A stretch of 64,000 nucleotides of DNA. Source: Azonexus sp. R2A61. Lineage in GTDB: Bacteria; Pseudomonadota; Gammaproteobacteria; Burkholderiales; Rhodocyclaceae. The notes beneath the pieces were generated by a model, which worked only from the letters and a program-made list of their open reading frames with translations, did not search any database and had not been told where the DNA came from. The translations under genes and the position numbers were made by a program. Shown here piece after piece: positions 1 to 7,618 of the stretch; within the stretch, counting starts at the first letter, position 1, and each line of letters begins with the position of its first letter. The DNA is taken from NCBI RefSeq assembly GCF_021401135.1, contig NZ_JACBFO010000001.1, positions 434,001 to 498,000 of the forward strand. Direction: 5' to 3'.

Positions 1-769
1 TGCCGAGCACCCAGACGTTCTGCAATGCCGCCGACAACAGCGTGCCGCTCAGACCGGCGGCGACGCCGGCCGCCGCGTAGGTGATCGCCATGCCCAGCAC
101 GTAGGCCAGCGACAGCGCGAAGCCGCGGGCGTGCGACGCCTTGGCGCCCTGCCCGGCGATGATGCCGGAGAGGATCGGGATCATCGGGAACATACAGGGC
201 GTCAGCGACAGGCCCAGGCCGGCCACGAAAAACAGCCCGAGCACGCTCCAGAAACCGGCGTTCTTCAGCGTCTGGGCGATTTTTCCGCTGTCGTCGCCGT
301 CGACCGCAGCCGGCTCGCCGGCGGCCATCGGCGCGGCGGCCGGCGTGCTGTCCGGGTCCGGCAGGTTGACCATCACCGTCTGCGTTTGCGGCGGATAACA
401 GACACCGGCCTCGGCGCAGCCCTGCGACACCAGATCCAGCGTCAGCGGCAAGGCGCCGGAACTGTTGCGTTCCACCGGCACGCGGAACACCGCCTGCTGG
501 TGATAGACCTCGACGCGGCCGAAATTCTCGTCGTTCTTCTCCTGCCCGGCCGGCAACTGCAGCGGGCCGAGGACGATGGTTTCGTCGGCGGCGCGCACGC
601 GGAACTTGTCCTTGTACAGGTAGTAGCCGTCGGCGATCTCGTAGCGGACCTCGACCGTCCGGCCGTCGACCGCCCGCGCCGAACCCTTGAAGGCAACGGC
701 GGGATCGAGGAATTCCTGGGCCTGGGCCAGCCCGGCGAACAGCGAGAAGACGAAAAACAGGATACGCAT
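1..769 (-). CDS. dsbD: Thiol:disulfide interchange protein DsbD, N-terminal part (cut by window edge)
   Basis: The frame starts at ATG 769 and runs off the left edge after 256 codons, so only the N-terminal part is visible. A signal peptide (MRILFFVFSLFAGLAQA) is followed by the periplasmic alpha domain, with the cysteine pair in CAEAGVCYPP near residue 130, and then the first membrane segments with the TPCMFP motif. DsbD carries electrons from cytoplasmic thioredoxin across the inner membrane to periplasmic disulfide isomerases and the cytochrome c maturation thioredoxins. It starts 2 nt after the cutA stop, so the two are probably translationally coupled; cutA-dsbD neighbourhood is common in proteobacteria. 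Confidence 0.93.
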   Translation of the reverse strand, partial: MRILFFVFSLFAGLAQAQEFLDPAVAFKGSARAVDGRTVEVRYEIADGYYLYKDKFRVRAADETIVLGPLQLPAGQEKNDENFGRVEVYHQQAVFRVPVERNSSGALPLTLDLVSQGCAEAGVCYPPQTQTVMVNLPDPDSTPAAAPMAAGEPAAVDGDDSGKIAQTLKNAGFWSVLGLFFVAGLGLSLTPCMFPMIPILSGIIAGQGAKASHARGFALSLAYVLGMAITYAAAGVAAGLSGTLLSAALQNVWVLG

Positions 770-771
770 GG

Positions 772-1089
772 TCATCGGACAGTCTCCTGGGCCAGCCAGT
801 TCAGATACGCCGGCAGGCCGTGGGCGATCGGCAGCGCGACGATCTCCGGCACCGCGTGGGGATGCAGTTCGGCGAGGCGCTTTTCCAGCGCCGCGTAGCT
901 TGCTGCGGTCGACTTGATCAGCAACGGAATTTCCGACGCCGATTCGACGGCGCCCTGCCAGCGATAGACCGACTGTACGCGCGGCAGGATGTTCACGCAG
1001 GCGGCCAGCCTTTCCTCGACGAGGGCCAGCGCGATGGCGTTGGCGCAGCTTTCGTCGGGACAGTTGGTGAGGATCAGCAAGGGTTCCAT
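772..1089 (-). CDS. cutA: Divalent-cation tolerance protein CutA
   Basis: A 105-residue protein covering the whole CutA family length, with conserved TNCPD near the start, LAACVNILP, and the C-terminal HPHAVPEIVALP block. CutA proteins form PII-like trimers; a role in copper tolerance was proposed in E. coli but the biochemical function is unsettled. The ATG at 1089 is preceded by GAGGA at a good distance, whereas the frame remains open far upstream inside the permease gene, so this start was chosen. The gene lies between the ABC permease and dsbD on the same strand and probably belongs to one operon with them. Confidence 0.93.
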   Translation of the reverse strand: MEPLLILTNCPDESCANAIALALVEERLAACVNILPRVQSVYRWQGAVESASEIPLLIKSTAASYAALEKRLAELHPHAVPEIVALPIAHGLPAYLNWLAQETVR

Positions 1090-1109
1090 CGGCGAATTCC
1101 TCGGGAAAA

Positions 1110-1883
1110 TCACTTGAGCAGCCGGCGGCGCGTCAGACGCAGCGCGATGGCGAAGGCCACCGCGGCCGTCGCCAGCAGCACGCCGACGTGCAGCAGGGCA
1201 TCGGCCGGCACCTGACCGGCCAGCAACGGCCGGATCAGCGCCACGCCCTGCGCCAGCGGCAGGCACTGGCCGACGAAAGCCAGCCAGCCGGGCAACTGGT
1301 CGGTCGGGAAGAAAACGCCGGAAATCAGCGTCATCGGCGTAATGAACAGCGTGAAGTAATACATGAAGAAATCGTAGGACGGCGCCAGCGCGTTCCAGAT
1401 CAGGCCCAGCGCCGCAAAGGCCAGGCCGGTCAGCACGATGGCCGGCAGCGCCCACAACGCCAGCGGGCCGCTGGTCAGTCCCATCACGGTGATCACCAGC
1501 AGGATGGCGGCACCGGAAAACAGCGACTTGGTCGCCGCCCAGACGAGTTCCCCGGCAACCACATCGGCCAGCCCGAGCGGCGTGTTGAGGATGGCATCCC
1601 AGGTCTTCTGCACGTGCATCCGCGAGAAGGACGAATACAGCGCCTCGAAGGTCGCCGCGTTCATCGTCGACGCACACACCGTACCGGCCGCCAGGAAAGC
1701 GATGTAAGGCTGGCCGTCGATGCTCGGCAACATCGCCCCCAGCCCGTAGCCGAGGCCGAGCATGTAGATCATCGGATCGGCCAGATTGCCGAGGATGGAA
1801 GGCAGCGCAAGCTTTCGCCAGACCAGGAAATTGCGTTGCCAGACAGGAAACCAGCCGGCGGTGGCGAGCAGGGAGACGGACAT
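1110..1883 (-). CDS. ABC-2 type transporter permease (NodJ-like)
   Basis: A 257-residue inner-membrane protein with about six hydrophobic segments and the ABC-2 permease signature region (GVFFPTDQLPGWLAFVGQ, then LPLAQGVALIRPLL) near the C-terminus. Together with a NodI-type ATPase it would form an exporter of unknown substrate. The matching ATPase is not adjacent: the best candidate is at 4580-5497 on the same strand, beyond a HAD gene and an AT-rich patch. In most genomes nodI-like and nodJ-like genes touch, so the pair seems to have been split here. Downstream genes are cutA and dsbD. Confidence 0.88.
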   Translation of the reverse strand: MSVSLLATAGWFPVWQRNFLVWRKLALPSILGNLADPMIYMLGLGYGLGAMLPSIDGQPYIAFLAAGTVCASTMNAATFEALYSSFSRMHVQKTWDAILNTPLGLADVVAGELVWAATKSLFSGAAILLVITVMGLTSGPLALWALPAIVLTGLAFAALGLIWNALAPSYDFFMYYFTLFITPMTLISGVFFPTDQLPGWLAFVGQCLPLAQGVALIRPLLAGQVPADALLHVGVLLATAAVAFAIALRLTRRRLLK

Positions 1884-2208
1884 GGAGCGTGGCCGGATCA
1901 GCGAAGGAAGGCGAGCATTCTAACGCCGGGTGGGGGATGTGGGCGGTGTGGGGAGAAAGGTGGTAGTTGGGCGGCTATCGGCCAACGGCGGCCATTCAGA
2001 TGATTTCTGCAAAGGAGACGCTCAGCAAAATGCCTATTGCATGAACGGCATCGGTACAATGGCAAGCTGTCCGTTTTAATTCTCACGCCCACATGCTGCA
2101 TAAACGGATTTTTCTGAAAACGCCCAGCAGGCAAGGACTGCCGCCTGTCGCATATTCCAACTTATTGGACACTTCTGTCATCTACTACTAGTCAGGACTC
2201 ATGAACCC
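1884..2208. other. Non-coding gap, GC-rich to AT-rich transition
   Basis: There is no convincing gene in these 325 bases. Base composition drops clearly after about 2000, marking the left edge of the AT-rich patch. A short open frame on the minus strand (1898-2134) has no family features. I see no strong promoter; TTGGAC at 2164 is a possible -35 for the following gene but lacks a good -10. Confidence 0.4.
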
Positions 2209-2634
2209 ATGAAGACCATCGTTTCAGCACTGATTGTCAGCTTTATCTCATTGTCTGCCGTTGCAAACGTCACCGATTCGCCACCGTATCACCCCTTGTA
2301 CGGAAAGTGGATGTGGACCTATGCAAAGAACAACTGTCAGGAGGTGTACCACTACCGATCAGACAATACTTCCGTTGTAACTAGCGGCGAAGAAGTTGGA
2401 GAAAGTCGTTTTACTATTAGTGACAAGCACGATTTAAATGGGTTTTATCGAATGATTGATGTAGTAACGAAGAGCAACGGCCTTGCTGGCTGTGACGGCA
2501 CGCCTGGTGGAACGCCAGTAGGCGATACAGTTACGCTATACATTTTCTTCAGCCCCACAAAAAGCGAAATGGCCATATGCCAGGAGCCGTCTCTAAAAGC
2601 TTGTATGGGGCCGCTTCGCCGCATTTCGGAATGA
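2209..2634 (+). CDS. Small secreted protein of unknown function
   Basis: A 141-residue protein with a clear signal peptide (MKTIVSALIVSFISLSAVA, predicted cleavage after AVA). The mature part contains GKWMWTYAKNNCQEVYHYR, a threonine/serine-rich segment, and four cysteines that could form disulfides. It is probably periplasmic or secreted. No known function is recognised. Codon use is visibly less GC-biased than in the flanking housekeeping genes, and the stop is followed immediately by an attC-like inverted repeat, which together suggest horizontally acquired cassette DNA. No strong ribosome-binding site is seen. Confidence 0.7.
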   Translation: MKTIVSALIVSFISLSAVANVTDSPPYHPLYGKWMWTYAKNNCQEVYHYRSDNTSVVTSGEEVGESRFTISDKHDLNGFYRMIDVVTKSNGLAGCDGTPGGTPVGDTVTLYIFFSPTKSEMAICQEPSLKACMGPLRRISE

Positions 2635-2717
2635 GCCCTAACATTCTGCTCAAGGTGCGGCCTTCGATCGTTGGGCCGCCCCGCAAGCGGGCCGTCCCTT
2701 AGCTTGTACGTTGAGGC
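2635..2717 (+). repeat. attC-like integron recombination site
   Basis: Directly after the stop codon at 2634 lies an 83-bp imperfect palindrome. The outer boxes GCCCTAAC (2635-2642) and GTTGAGGC (2710-2717) pair imperfectly. After an unpaired spacer come AAGG and CGGCC on the left, matched by GGCCG and CCTT on the right. Aligned ungapped, 17 of 28 arm positions pair in the R-box, spacer, L-box order of attC sites. Outer boxes deviate by one or two bases from RYYYAAC/GTTRRRY, so the call is tentative. A covariance-model search for attC would decide it. Confidence 0.5.
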
Positions 2718-2742
2718 TTTAGAAAACCTTGTTTGGCGAAAA

Positions 2743-3204
2743 ATGACTGCGACCCAGAAAAATCCGACTTTCACAATCCATAAAAAATTAATGGTTGTAA
2801 CGACCGTTGTATTTTCACTCTCTTCGTTCTGCGTGTTTGGAGAGGAGGTGTCCGAGAAGTATGTCAACGAAACGACTGAGAAGCTTAATGGAATTTTAGA
2901 CTGCGCAGAGCTATATAAAGGAAATAATATGGAGCTTTTCGCGGGTACAAAATGCGCAATTGTAAAAGGAAATTCTGCGGGAATGGAGAATGCTGTAAAA
3001 ACTATTTGTCAGTCAGATTTTCGAGATATAGGCTGCCCTTCGCAATTGTTGCAGCTCGCATATTTTTATTCGGATAAAACTAATCCAGTAAAGAGTATTC
3101 AAAAATCAATAAGTACAATTCAAAAAATATTTTCAGAATATCCAAATTGGAATGGATTATCTGATGCAAAGGTTTTGCTTTCGGAAATAGAAAAATCACA
3201 GTAA
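2743..3204 (+). CDS. Small exported protein of unknown function
   Basis: A 153-residue protein. The frame is open from 2671, but that would overlap the attC-like site, so the ATG at 2743 after the site is preferred. It gives a basic n-region (TFTIHKK) followed by a hydrophobic stretch (LMVVTTVVFSLSSFCVFG) and a plausible signal cleavage before EEV. The mature part is mostly helical-looking and carries three cysteines. No family is recognised. Base composition is very AT-rich compared with the rest of the window, consistent with recent transfer. The ribosome-binding site is weak. Confidence 0.55.
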   Translation: MTATQKNPTFTIHKKLMVVTTVVFSLSSFCVFGEEVSEKYVNETTEKLNGILDCAELYKGNNMELFAGTKCAIVKGNSAGMENAVKTICQSDFRDIGCPSQLLQLAYFYSDKTNPVKSIQKSISTIQKIFSEYPNWNGLSDAKVLLSEIEKSQ

Positions 3205-3298
3205 ATAATTTAACTGAAGTCCAAGATCTCAATCCGCTGGATCTCCGGCAAGCTAAGCTTGTCTGCGTCCGGTTATTTTCAACGTTAAGAGATTCTCC
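3205..3298. other. Gap with short inverted repeats, possible degraded cassette boundary
   Basis: This stretch contains ATTTAAC near 3211 and CGTTAAGA near 3284, which could be the outer boxes of a second attC-like site, plus inner short palindromes (AGATC/GATCT and AAGCTAAGCTT). The arms do not pair as well as in the first site, so this is only a suggestion. Confidence 0.25.
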
Positions 3299-3355
3299 AT
3301 AGACTGCCCAAACTGCCAACAGAAAATCCCCTTCTTTTCAAAAGCGATCCATTCA

Positions 3356-3646
3356 TTGGGAAAGGTCAAAACATGCCCACATTGCACTGCTCCGATGCGC
3401 CAAGATTTTGCCTATGGAAAATTCTTCAAACTGGCGTTCGCTGTTGGCCTACCAATTAAGTTGCTTGGTGTATTTATTCCTGCCTTAGCTTTCTTAAAAT
3501 GCTCGTTGGCCACGGGACTCATCGTGGGAGTTTTCATCATGTTCAGCATGCGTTTCAAGCAGATCGAACATGAGCCCTCCAGACCTTCACTTCGTAACAT
3601 CCTGACCCAGCCGACCGTCAAAATGCTCCGCTTTTTGTCGTCGTGA
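3356..3646 (+). CDS. Zinc-ribbon membrane protein, start uncertain or lost
   Basis: From the TTG at 3356 the product has 96 residues: CPHC near residue 7, then two hydrophobic segments (AFAVGLPIKLLGVFIPALAF and ATGLIVGVFIMF) and a basic tail. The same frame is open back to 3257 and encodes a further CPNC at 3305-3316, which would complete a four-cysteine zinc ribbon. No ATG, GTG or TTG precedes that motif; the position expected for the start (3299) reads ATA. The gene may therefore be recently broken at its start codon or use a rare start. Function unknown; it belongs to the AT-rich patch. Confidence 0.45.
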   Translation: MGKVKTCPHCTAPMRQDFAYGKFFKLAFAVGLPIKLLGVFIPALAFLKCSLATGLIVGVFIMFSMRFKQIEHEPSRPSLRNILTQPTVKMLRFLSS

Positions 3647-3682
3647 GCTAGCACGTTGAATGTCCGCTTCTTCAAGCTAGCT
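3646..3682 (+). terminator. Hairpin after the zinc-ribbon gene
   Basis: An inverted repeat AGCTAGC...TTGAA / TTCAA GCTAGCT overlaps the last base of the stop codon and is followed by AATTTCCTTTT. A 12-bp stem interrupted by a 3-nt bulge fits a weak intrinsic terminator marking the right edge of the AT-rich patch. Confidence 0.45.
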
Positions 3683-3807
3683 AATTTCCTTTTGGGTTGT
3701 TTCACCCCGTTAAATCAGTACCCTTTTCAATCTCCCGCCCCAAACTTTTCGCCCTGCCCACGGTCATCACCTAAGATGACAGACGTTGCGGACAGGAGGG
3801 CGTGTCG

Positions 3808-4575
3808 ATGGAAATGCCGAATGACGTGAAGGCGGTGCTGATCGATCTGGCCGGGGTGCTGCACACCGGCGACGAGGCGCTGGCGGGGGCGGTGCCGGCG
3901 TTGAAGCGTTTGCGCGGTGCCGGGCTGGTGTTGCGCTTCCTGACCAATACCACGCGCACGCCGGGCAGCGTGTTGTTCACCAAGCTGTGCCGGATGGGTT
4001 TCGAGTTGTCGGCCGGCGAGATCCAGACCGCCGCGCTGGCGGCCCGCACGGTGGTGCGCGAGCGCGGCTTGCGGCCGCACTGGATGGTGCATCCGAACAT
4101 CGCCGGCGAGATGGGGCCGGACGCCGCCGAGCCGGATGTCGTGGTCCTCGGTGACATGGGTGAGCATTTCAGCTACGCCGGCCTCAACCGCGCCTTCCGT
4201 TTGCTGATGCAGGGCTGTCCGCTGATCGCCATGGCGCGCAACCGCTATTTCATGGAAAGCGACGGGCTGGCGCTGGACATGGGGGCTTTCGTCGCCGGGC
4301 TGGAGTATTCGGCGGGCGTCAGGGCCGAGATCGTCGGCAAGCCGGCGCCGGCCTTTTTTGCCGCGGCGCTGGCCGAGCTGGGTGTGACGGCGGATCAGGC
4401 AGTGCTGATCGGCGACGATCTGAGCGACGACATCGGCGGCGCGCAGGCGGCGGGCATCGCCGGCATTCTGTTGCGTACCGGCAAGTTCCGGCCGGGCGAC
4501 GACGCCAGTCCGGACATCCGGCCGGCGCTGACGGCGGACGATTTCGCGGCTGCGGTCGACCGGCTGGTCGGCTAG
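3808..4575 (+). CDS. HAD-superfamily hydrolase (class IIA, phospholysine/HDHD2-like)
   Basis: A 255-residue HAD phosphatase. Motif I reads DLAGVLHTGD, so the second position of DxD is alanine-glycine rather than the classic Asp, as in HDHD2/LHPP-type proteins. Motif II is FLTNTTRTP, the lysine is in IVGKPAP and motif IV is LIGDDLSDDI. The substrate is not predictable. AGGAGG at 3794-3799 sits 8 nt before ATG 3808, while the upstream GTG at 3802 is only 2 nt away, so ATG 3808 is chosen. Codon use returns to the GC-rich norm. It converges with the ABC ATPase gene, with only 4 nt between them. Confidence 0.82.
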   Translation: MEMPNDVKAVLIDLAGVLHTGDEALAGAVPALKRLRGAGLVLRFLTNTTRTPGSVLFTKLCRMGFELSAGEIQTAALAARTVVRERGLRPHWMVHPNIAGEMGPDAAEPDVVVLGDMGEHFSYAGLNRAFRLLMQGCPLIAMARNRYFMESDGLALDMGAFVAGLEYSAGVRAEIVGKPAPAFFAAALAELGVTADQAVLIGDDLSDDIGGAQAAGIAGILLRTGKFRPGDDASPDIRPALTADDFAAAVDRLVG

Positions 4576-4579
4576 AAAT

Positions 4580-5497
4580 TCAGTCGCGCAGTTCGCGGCC
4601 GGTCAGCTTGATGAAGACGTCTTCGAGGTTGGCGGCGCGGTGCATGTAGCGCAGGCCGTCTTCGTCGGCCAGCGCGGCGAGCAGCGGCGCGGCGTCGCGG
4701 CAGTAGAAGAAGGCGGTTTCGCCGCTGGCTTCGACGCGTTCGGCAAGCTGGCGGTGGTTTTCGACGAATCCGGGCAGTCGACCGCAGCTTTCGTCGAAGA
4801 CTTCGACGACTTGCGGTTCGATGTGCGTGGCGATCAGTTCGCGCGGGCTGCCTTCGGCGATCTTGCGTCCGTGGTCGACGACGATCAGCGTGTCGCACAG
4901 CCGTTCGGCTTCGTCCATGAAATGGGTGGTCAGGATCAGCGTCTTGCCGGCCGCCTTGAGTTGCTTGAGCCGTTCCCAGATCAGGTGGCGGGCCTGCGGG
5001 TCGAGGCCGGTGGTCGGTTCGTCGAGGAAGACGATGTCCGGGTTGGCGACCAGCGCGCGGGCCAGGGTCAGGCGCCGTTTCATGCCGCCGGACAGCGTGG
5101 CGATGCGCGCATCGGCCTTGCCGGAGAGGCTGGCGAATTCGAGCAGTTGCGGGATGCGGGCGCGGATTTCGGCGTCGGGCAGGCCGAAGTAGCGGCCGAA
5201 GACCAGCAGGTTTTCGGCGCAGGTGAAATCCGGATCGAGGTTGTCGAACTGCGGCACGACGCCGGCACGCGCCCGTGCCGCCTGCGCGTCCTGCGGAATG
5301 GCATGGCCGCCGAGAGTGATCCGGCCGGCGTCCGGCGCGGTCAGGCCGAGGCAGAGGCGCAGCGTGGTGGTCTTGCCGGCGCCGTTCGGGCCGAGCAGGC
5401 CGAAGCAGGTGCCGGGCTGGACGGCGAACGACAGGCCGGCGACGACTTCGCTGTCGCCGTAGGCCTTGCGCAGCGAATCGACGCTCAGTGCCGCCAT
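4580..5497 (-). CDS. ABC transporter ATP-binding protein (NodI/DrrA-like)
   Basis: A 305-residue ATPase with Walker [12 protein letters not shown]-loop VVPQFDNLD, signature LSGGMKRR, Walker B IVFLDEPT and the H-loop histidine in LTTHFMDE. The C-terminal extension (about residues 225-305) is typical of NodI/DrrA ATPases that work with ABC-2 permeases. The likely permease partner is at 1110-1883 on the same strand. The start overlaps the 3' end of the upstream hydrolase gene by 13 nt, indicating an operon. Confidence 0.9.
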   Translation of the reverse strand: MAALSVDSLRKAYGDSEVVAGLSFAVQPGTCFGLLGPNGAGKTTTLRLCLGLTAPDAGRITLGGHAIPQDAQAARARAGVVPQFDNLDPDFTCAENLLVFGRYFGLPDAEIRARIPQLLEFASLSGKADARIATLSGGMKRRLTLARALVANPDIVFLDEPTTGLDPQARHLIWERLKQLKAAGKTLILTTHFMDEAERLCDTLIVVDHGRKIAEGSPRELIATHIEPQVVEVFDESCGRLPGFVENHRQLAERVEASGETAFFYCRDAAPLLAALADEDGLRYMHRAANLEDVFIKLTGRELRD

Positions 5498-6123
5498 GCG
5501 CGGGTCACGATGTCGCGGATGTGGTGCAGCCGGCGATGGAAGAAGTGGTCGGCGCCGGGCACCACGACGACCGGCAGGTCGAGCGGCTGGGCCCAGGCGA
5601 AGACGTTGTCCAGCGGCACCGTGTCGTCGGCCGAGCCGTGGATGACGATGGTGTCGTGCGGCACCGCTTCGGTGTCGTACTGGCGGCTGTTTTCGACGTA
5701 GCCGGCGGCGGTGCCGACCAGCACCAGGCGCTGCGCCGGGTGGCCGGTGTCGGCCAGCCGTTTGGCGACGCGCGTCTGGCAGTAGGCGCCGAAGGAGAAA
5801 CCGGCCAGCGCCACCGGCAGGTCGCCGCAGCGCCGTTTCGCTTCGTCGAGGACGACCAGCAGGTCGTCGGTTTCGCCGATGCCTTCATCGTGCTCGCCCT
5901 CGCTCAGGCCGACGCTGCGGAAATTCGGCCGGAAGGCGGCATAGCCGAGCGCGACGAAGGTCTTGGCCAGCGTGTAGGCGACCTTGTTGGTGTTGGCGCC
6001 GCCGCCGATCGGGTGCGGATGGGCGACCAGCGCGATGCCGCGCGGCGCGTCCGGGCGTTCCATGATCAGCTCGATCTTGCCGGCCGGGCCGTCGATCAGC
6101 AGTTTTTCCTCGATGACTTTCAT
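5485..6123 (-). CDS. Alpha/beta hydrolase (COG2945-like)
   Basis: A 212-residue small alpha/beta hydrolase. The oxyanion region reads AHPHPIGGG, the nucleophile elbow is GFSFG (serine near residue 109), the acid lies in SADDTVPLD and the histidine in GADHFFH. Members of this group are short cytosolic esterase-like enzymes of unknown substrate. The gene is followed by the ABC ATPase with a 13-nt overlap and preceded by the ferredoxin gene 3 nt upstream, so all three are probably co-transcribed. Confidence 0.85.
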   Translation of the reverse strand: MKVIEEKLLIDGPAGKIELIMERPDAPRGIALVAHPHPIGGGANTNKVAYTLAKTFVALGYAAFRPNFRSVGLSEGEHDEGIGETDDLLVVLDEAKRRCGDLPVALAGFSFGAYCQTRVAKRLADTGHPAQRLVLVGTAAGYVENSRQYDTEAVPHDTIVIHGSADDTVPLDNVFAWAQPLDLPVVVVPGADHFFHRRLHHIRDIVTRAWRH

Positions 6124-6126
6124 TTT

Positions 6127-6435
6127 TCAGATTTTCAGGCGGTCGACCGGACGACCGTTGATCAGGTGTTCCTGGATGATTTCCTCGACGTCGTCGTTAT
6201 CGACGAAGGCGTACCAGGTTTCTTCGGGGTAGACGACCATCACCGGGCCCTGGTCGCAACGGCCCAGGCAGCCGGCCTTGTTGATGCGCACGGCGCCGGG
6301 GCCGTTCTTCTTCAGTTGGCCGATGCGATCCTTGGCGTAGGCGAAGGCCTCGCTGCCGCCGACACGGTCGCAGCAGGCTTCGCCGTTCGGGCGCTGGTTG
6401 GTGCAGATGAAAACGTGATGCTGGAAATAGCTCAT
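6127..6435 (-). CDS. Thioredoxin-like [2Fe-2S] ferredoxin
   Basis: A 102-residue protein with the thioredoxin-like ferredoxin pattern: FICTNQRPNGEACC near the N-terminus and NKAGCLGRCDQGP in the middle, supplying the four cluster cysteines. Such proteins resemble the NuoE C-terminal domain and Azotobacter FdI-type shethna proteins and act as small electron carriers; the partner is unknown. The start is ATG 6435, preceded by GGAGAG; an upstream in-frame ATG (MPIRTERP) lacks a site. It heads a run of three same-strand genes. Confidence 0.88.
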   Translation of the reverse strand: MSYFQHHVFICTNQRPNGEACCDRVGGSEAFAYAKDRIGQLKKNGPGAVRINKAGCLGRCDQGPVMVVYPEETWYAFVDNDDVEEIIQEHLINGRPVDRLKI

Positions 6436-6480
6436 GGGTCTCTCCGTTCGGATCGGCATTATAGTCGCCGGCCGCTGCGC

Positions 6481-7554
6481 TCAGCCGGCGCGTCCTTGCG
6501 GTCGACCGAGGGCCAGCAGCAAAAACGGCAGCGCCAGCAACGGCCACAGCGCGGCGACCAGCCGGGTTAGACCGTTGAAGTTGAGAAAGTGCCCCTGTCG
6601 CCAGGCGGCTAGCGCCGCCGCCGAATACGGATTGGCCGGTGCCAGGTTGACCAGCACGCTGCCGGCGATCAGCACCGGGACGGCCAGCCACAGCGCCAGC
6701 CGGTTCGGCAGCCAGAGCAGCAGCAGCAGCGCGATGCCGGCCACGCTCAGCCCCTGCCGCGCACCGGGCGTCAGCCAGGCCATCGCCTCGGCCGGTCCGA
6801 CCAGCACGGCGGCGCTGACCGCGCGCACGGCCAGTCCGAGCAGCAGGAAGATGGCGACAGTCGGATAGGCGGTCCACCGCCGGGCGCACAAATAACGCAG
6901 CATCAGCCCGACGGCCAGCGCGTTGCAGGCGGTGACGCCGGCCTCGACCGCGGCAAAGCTGTCTACCGAGAACGGCAGCAGCGGATCGACGGTGATCAGG
7001 TGGCGGATGTCGCCGGCGCCGAACAGCAGGATTTCCGGCGACAGCGGTACCAGCAACCACAGGCCGAGCAGCGTCAGCCCCAGTTCGGCATGCGGCACCG
7101 GCGCGATCAGCCGCTGTTCGACGGCGATCAGCCGGGCAAAGATGCGCGGGCCGACGATCTGCGCCCAGATCGCGCCGATCAGCACGCCCAGCGTGTTGCA
7201 CGCCAGGTCGAGGTTGGACGGTACGCGCGTCGGCAGCCAGTTCTGCAGCGTTTCCAGCCCCAGGCTGACAGCGCCGCCGAGCAGCGTGGCCAGGATCGGG
7301 GCGGTGTAGCGACCGGGCAGCCGACGCAGCGCGAGCGTGAAAAAGAAGCCGAGCGGCACGTAGACCGCAACATTGGCCAGCAGGTCGAAGAGCGTCCAGT
7401 AACGCGGCCAGTCGGTATTCAGGAAAGCCCACGGCGAGACACCGCTGTCGCGCCAGCCCGAGAACGGGTGCAGGCTGCCGTAGACGGTCAGCCCGAGCCA
7501 GGCGAGCGCCAGATAGCGGGCGAGAACGATGGGGCCGTTGCCAGATCGGGACAT
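6481..7554 (-). CDS. VanZ-family membrane protein
   Basis: A 357-residue polytopic inner-membrane protein. The N-terminal third matches VanZ-like proteins (SLHPFSGWR; DLLANVAVYVPLGFF; SLGLETLQNWLPTRVPSNLDLACNTLG), followed by further hydrophobic segments, giving about nine to ten in all. The founding VanZ confers low-level teicoplanin resistance, but chromosomal VanZ-like proteins of proteobacteria have no agreed role. A copy of the TGCGGTCGAC motif lies in the last codons (6497-6506). It precedes the ferredoxin gene by 45 nt. Confidence 0.85.
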   Translation of the reverse strand: MSRSGNGPIVLARYLALAWLGLTVYGSLHPFSGWRDSGVSPWAFLNTDWPRYWTLFDLLANVAVYVPLGFFFTLALRRLPGRYTAPILATLLGGAVSLGLETLQNWLPTRVPSNLDLACNTLGVLIGAIWAQIVGPRIFARLIAVEQRLIAPVPHAELGLTLLGLWLLVPLSPEILLFGAGDIRHLITVDPLLPFSVDSFAAVEAGVTACNALAVGLMLRYLCARRWTAYPTVAIFLLLGLAVRAVSAAVLVGPAEAMAWLTPGARQGLSVAGIALLLLLWLPNRLALWLAVPVLIAGSVLVNLAPANPYSAAALAAWRQGHFLNFNGLTRLVAALWPLLALPFLLLALGRPQGRAG

Positions 7555-7618
7555 GCCCCGATTTTAGGGCCTGCCGCCGGATACGTCAGCCGTTGCCCGC
7601 CACAATGTCTCGGAAAGC

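Noticed and set aside
1898-2134. Minus-strand ORF of 78 codons containing CRSC
   Set aside because: There is no start signal, no family match and it is rich in proline/arginine from antisense GC-rich sequence.
3205-3298. A second full attC site
   Set aside because: The outer boxes are suggestive but inner arms do not pair well, so it is kept only as a note.
3802-3810. GTG 3802 as start of the HAD gene
   Set aside because: It is only 2 nt from the AGGAGG; ATG 3808 has the right spacing.
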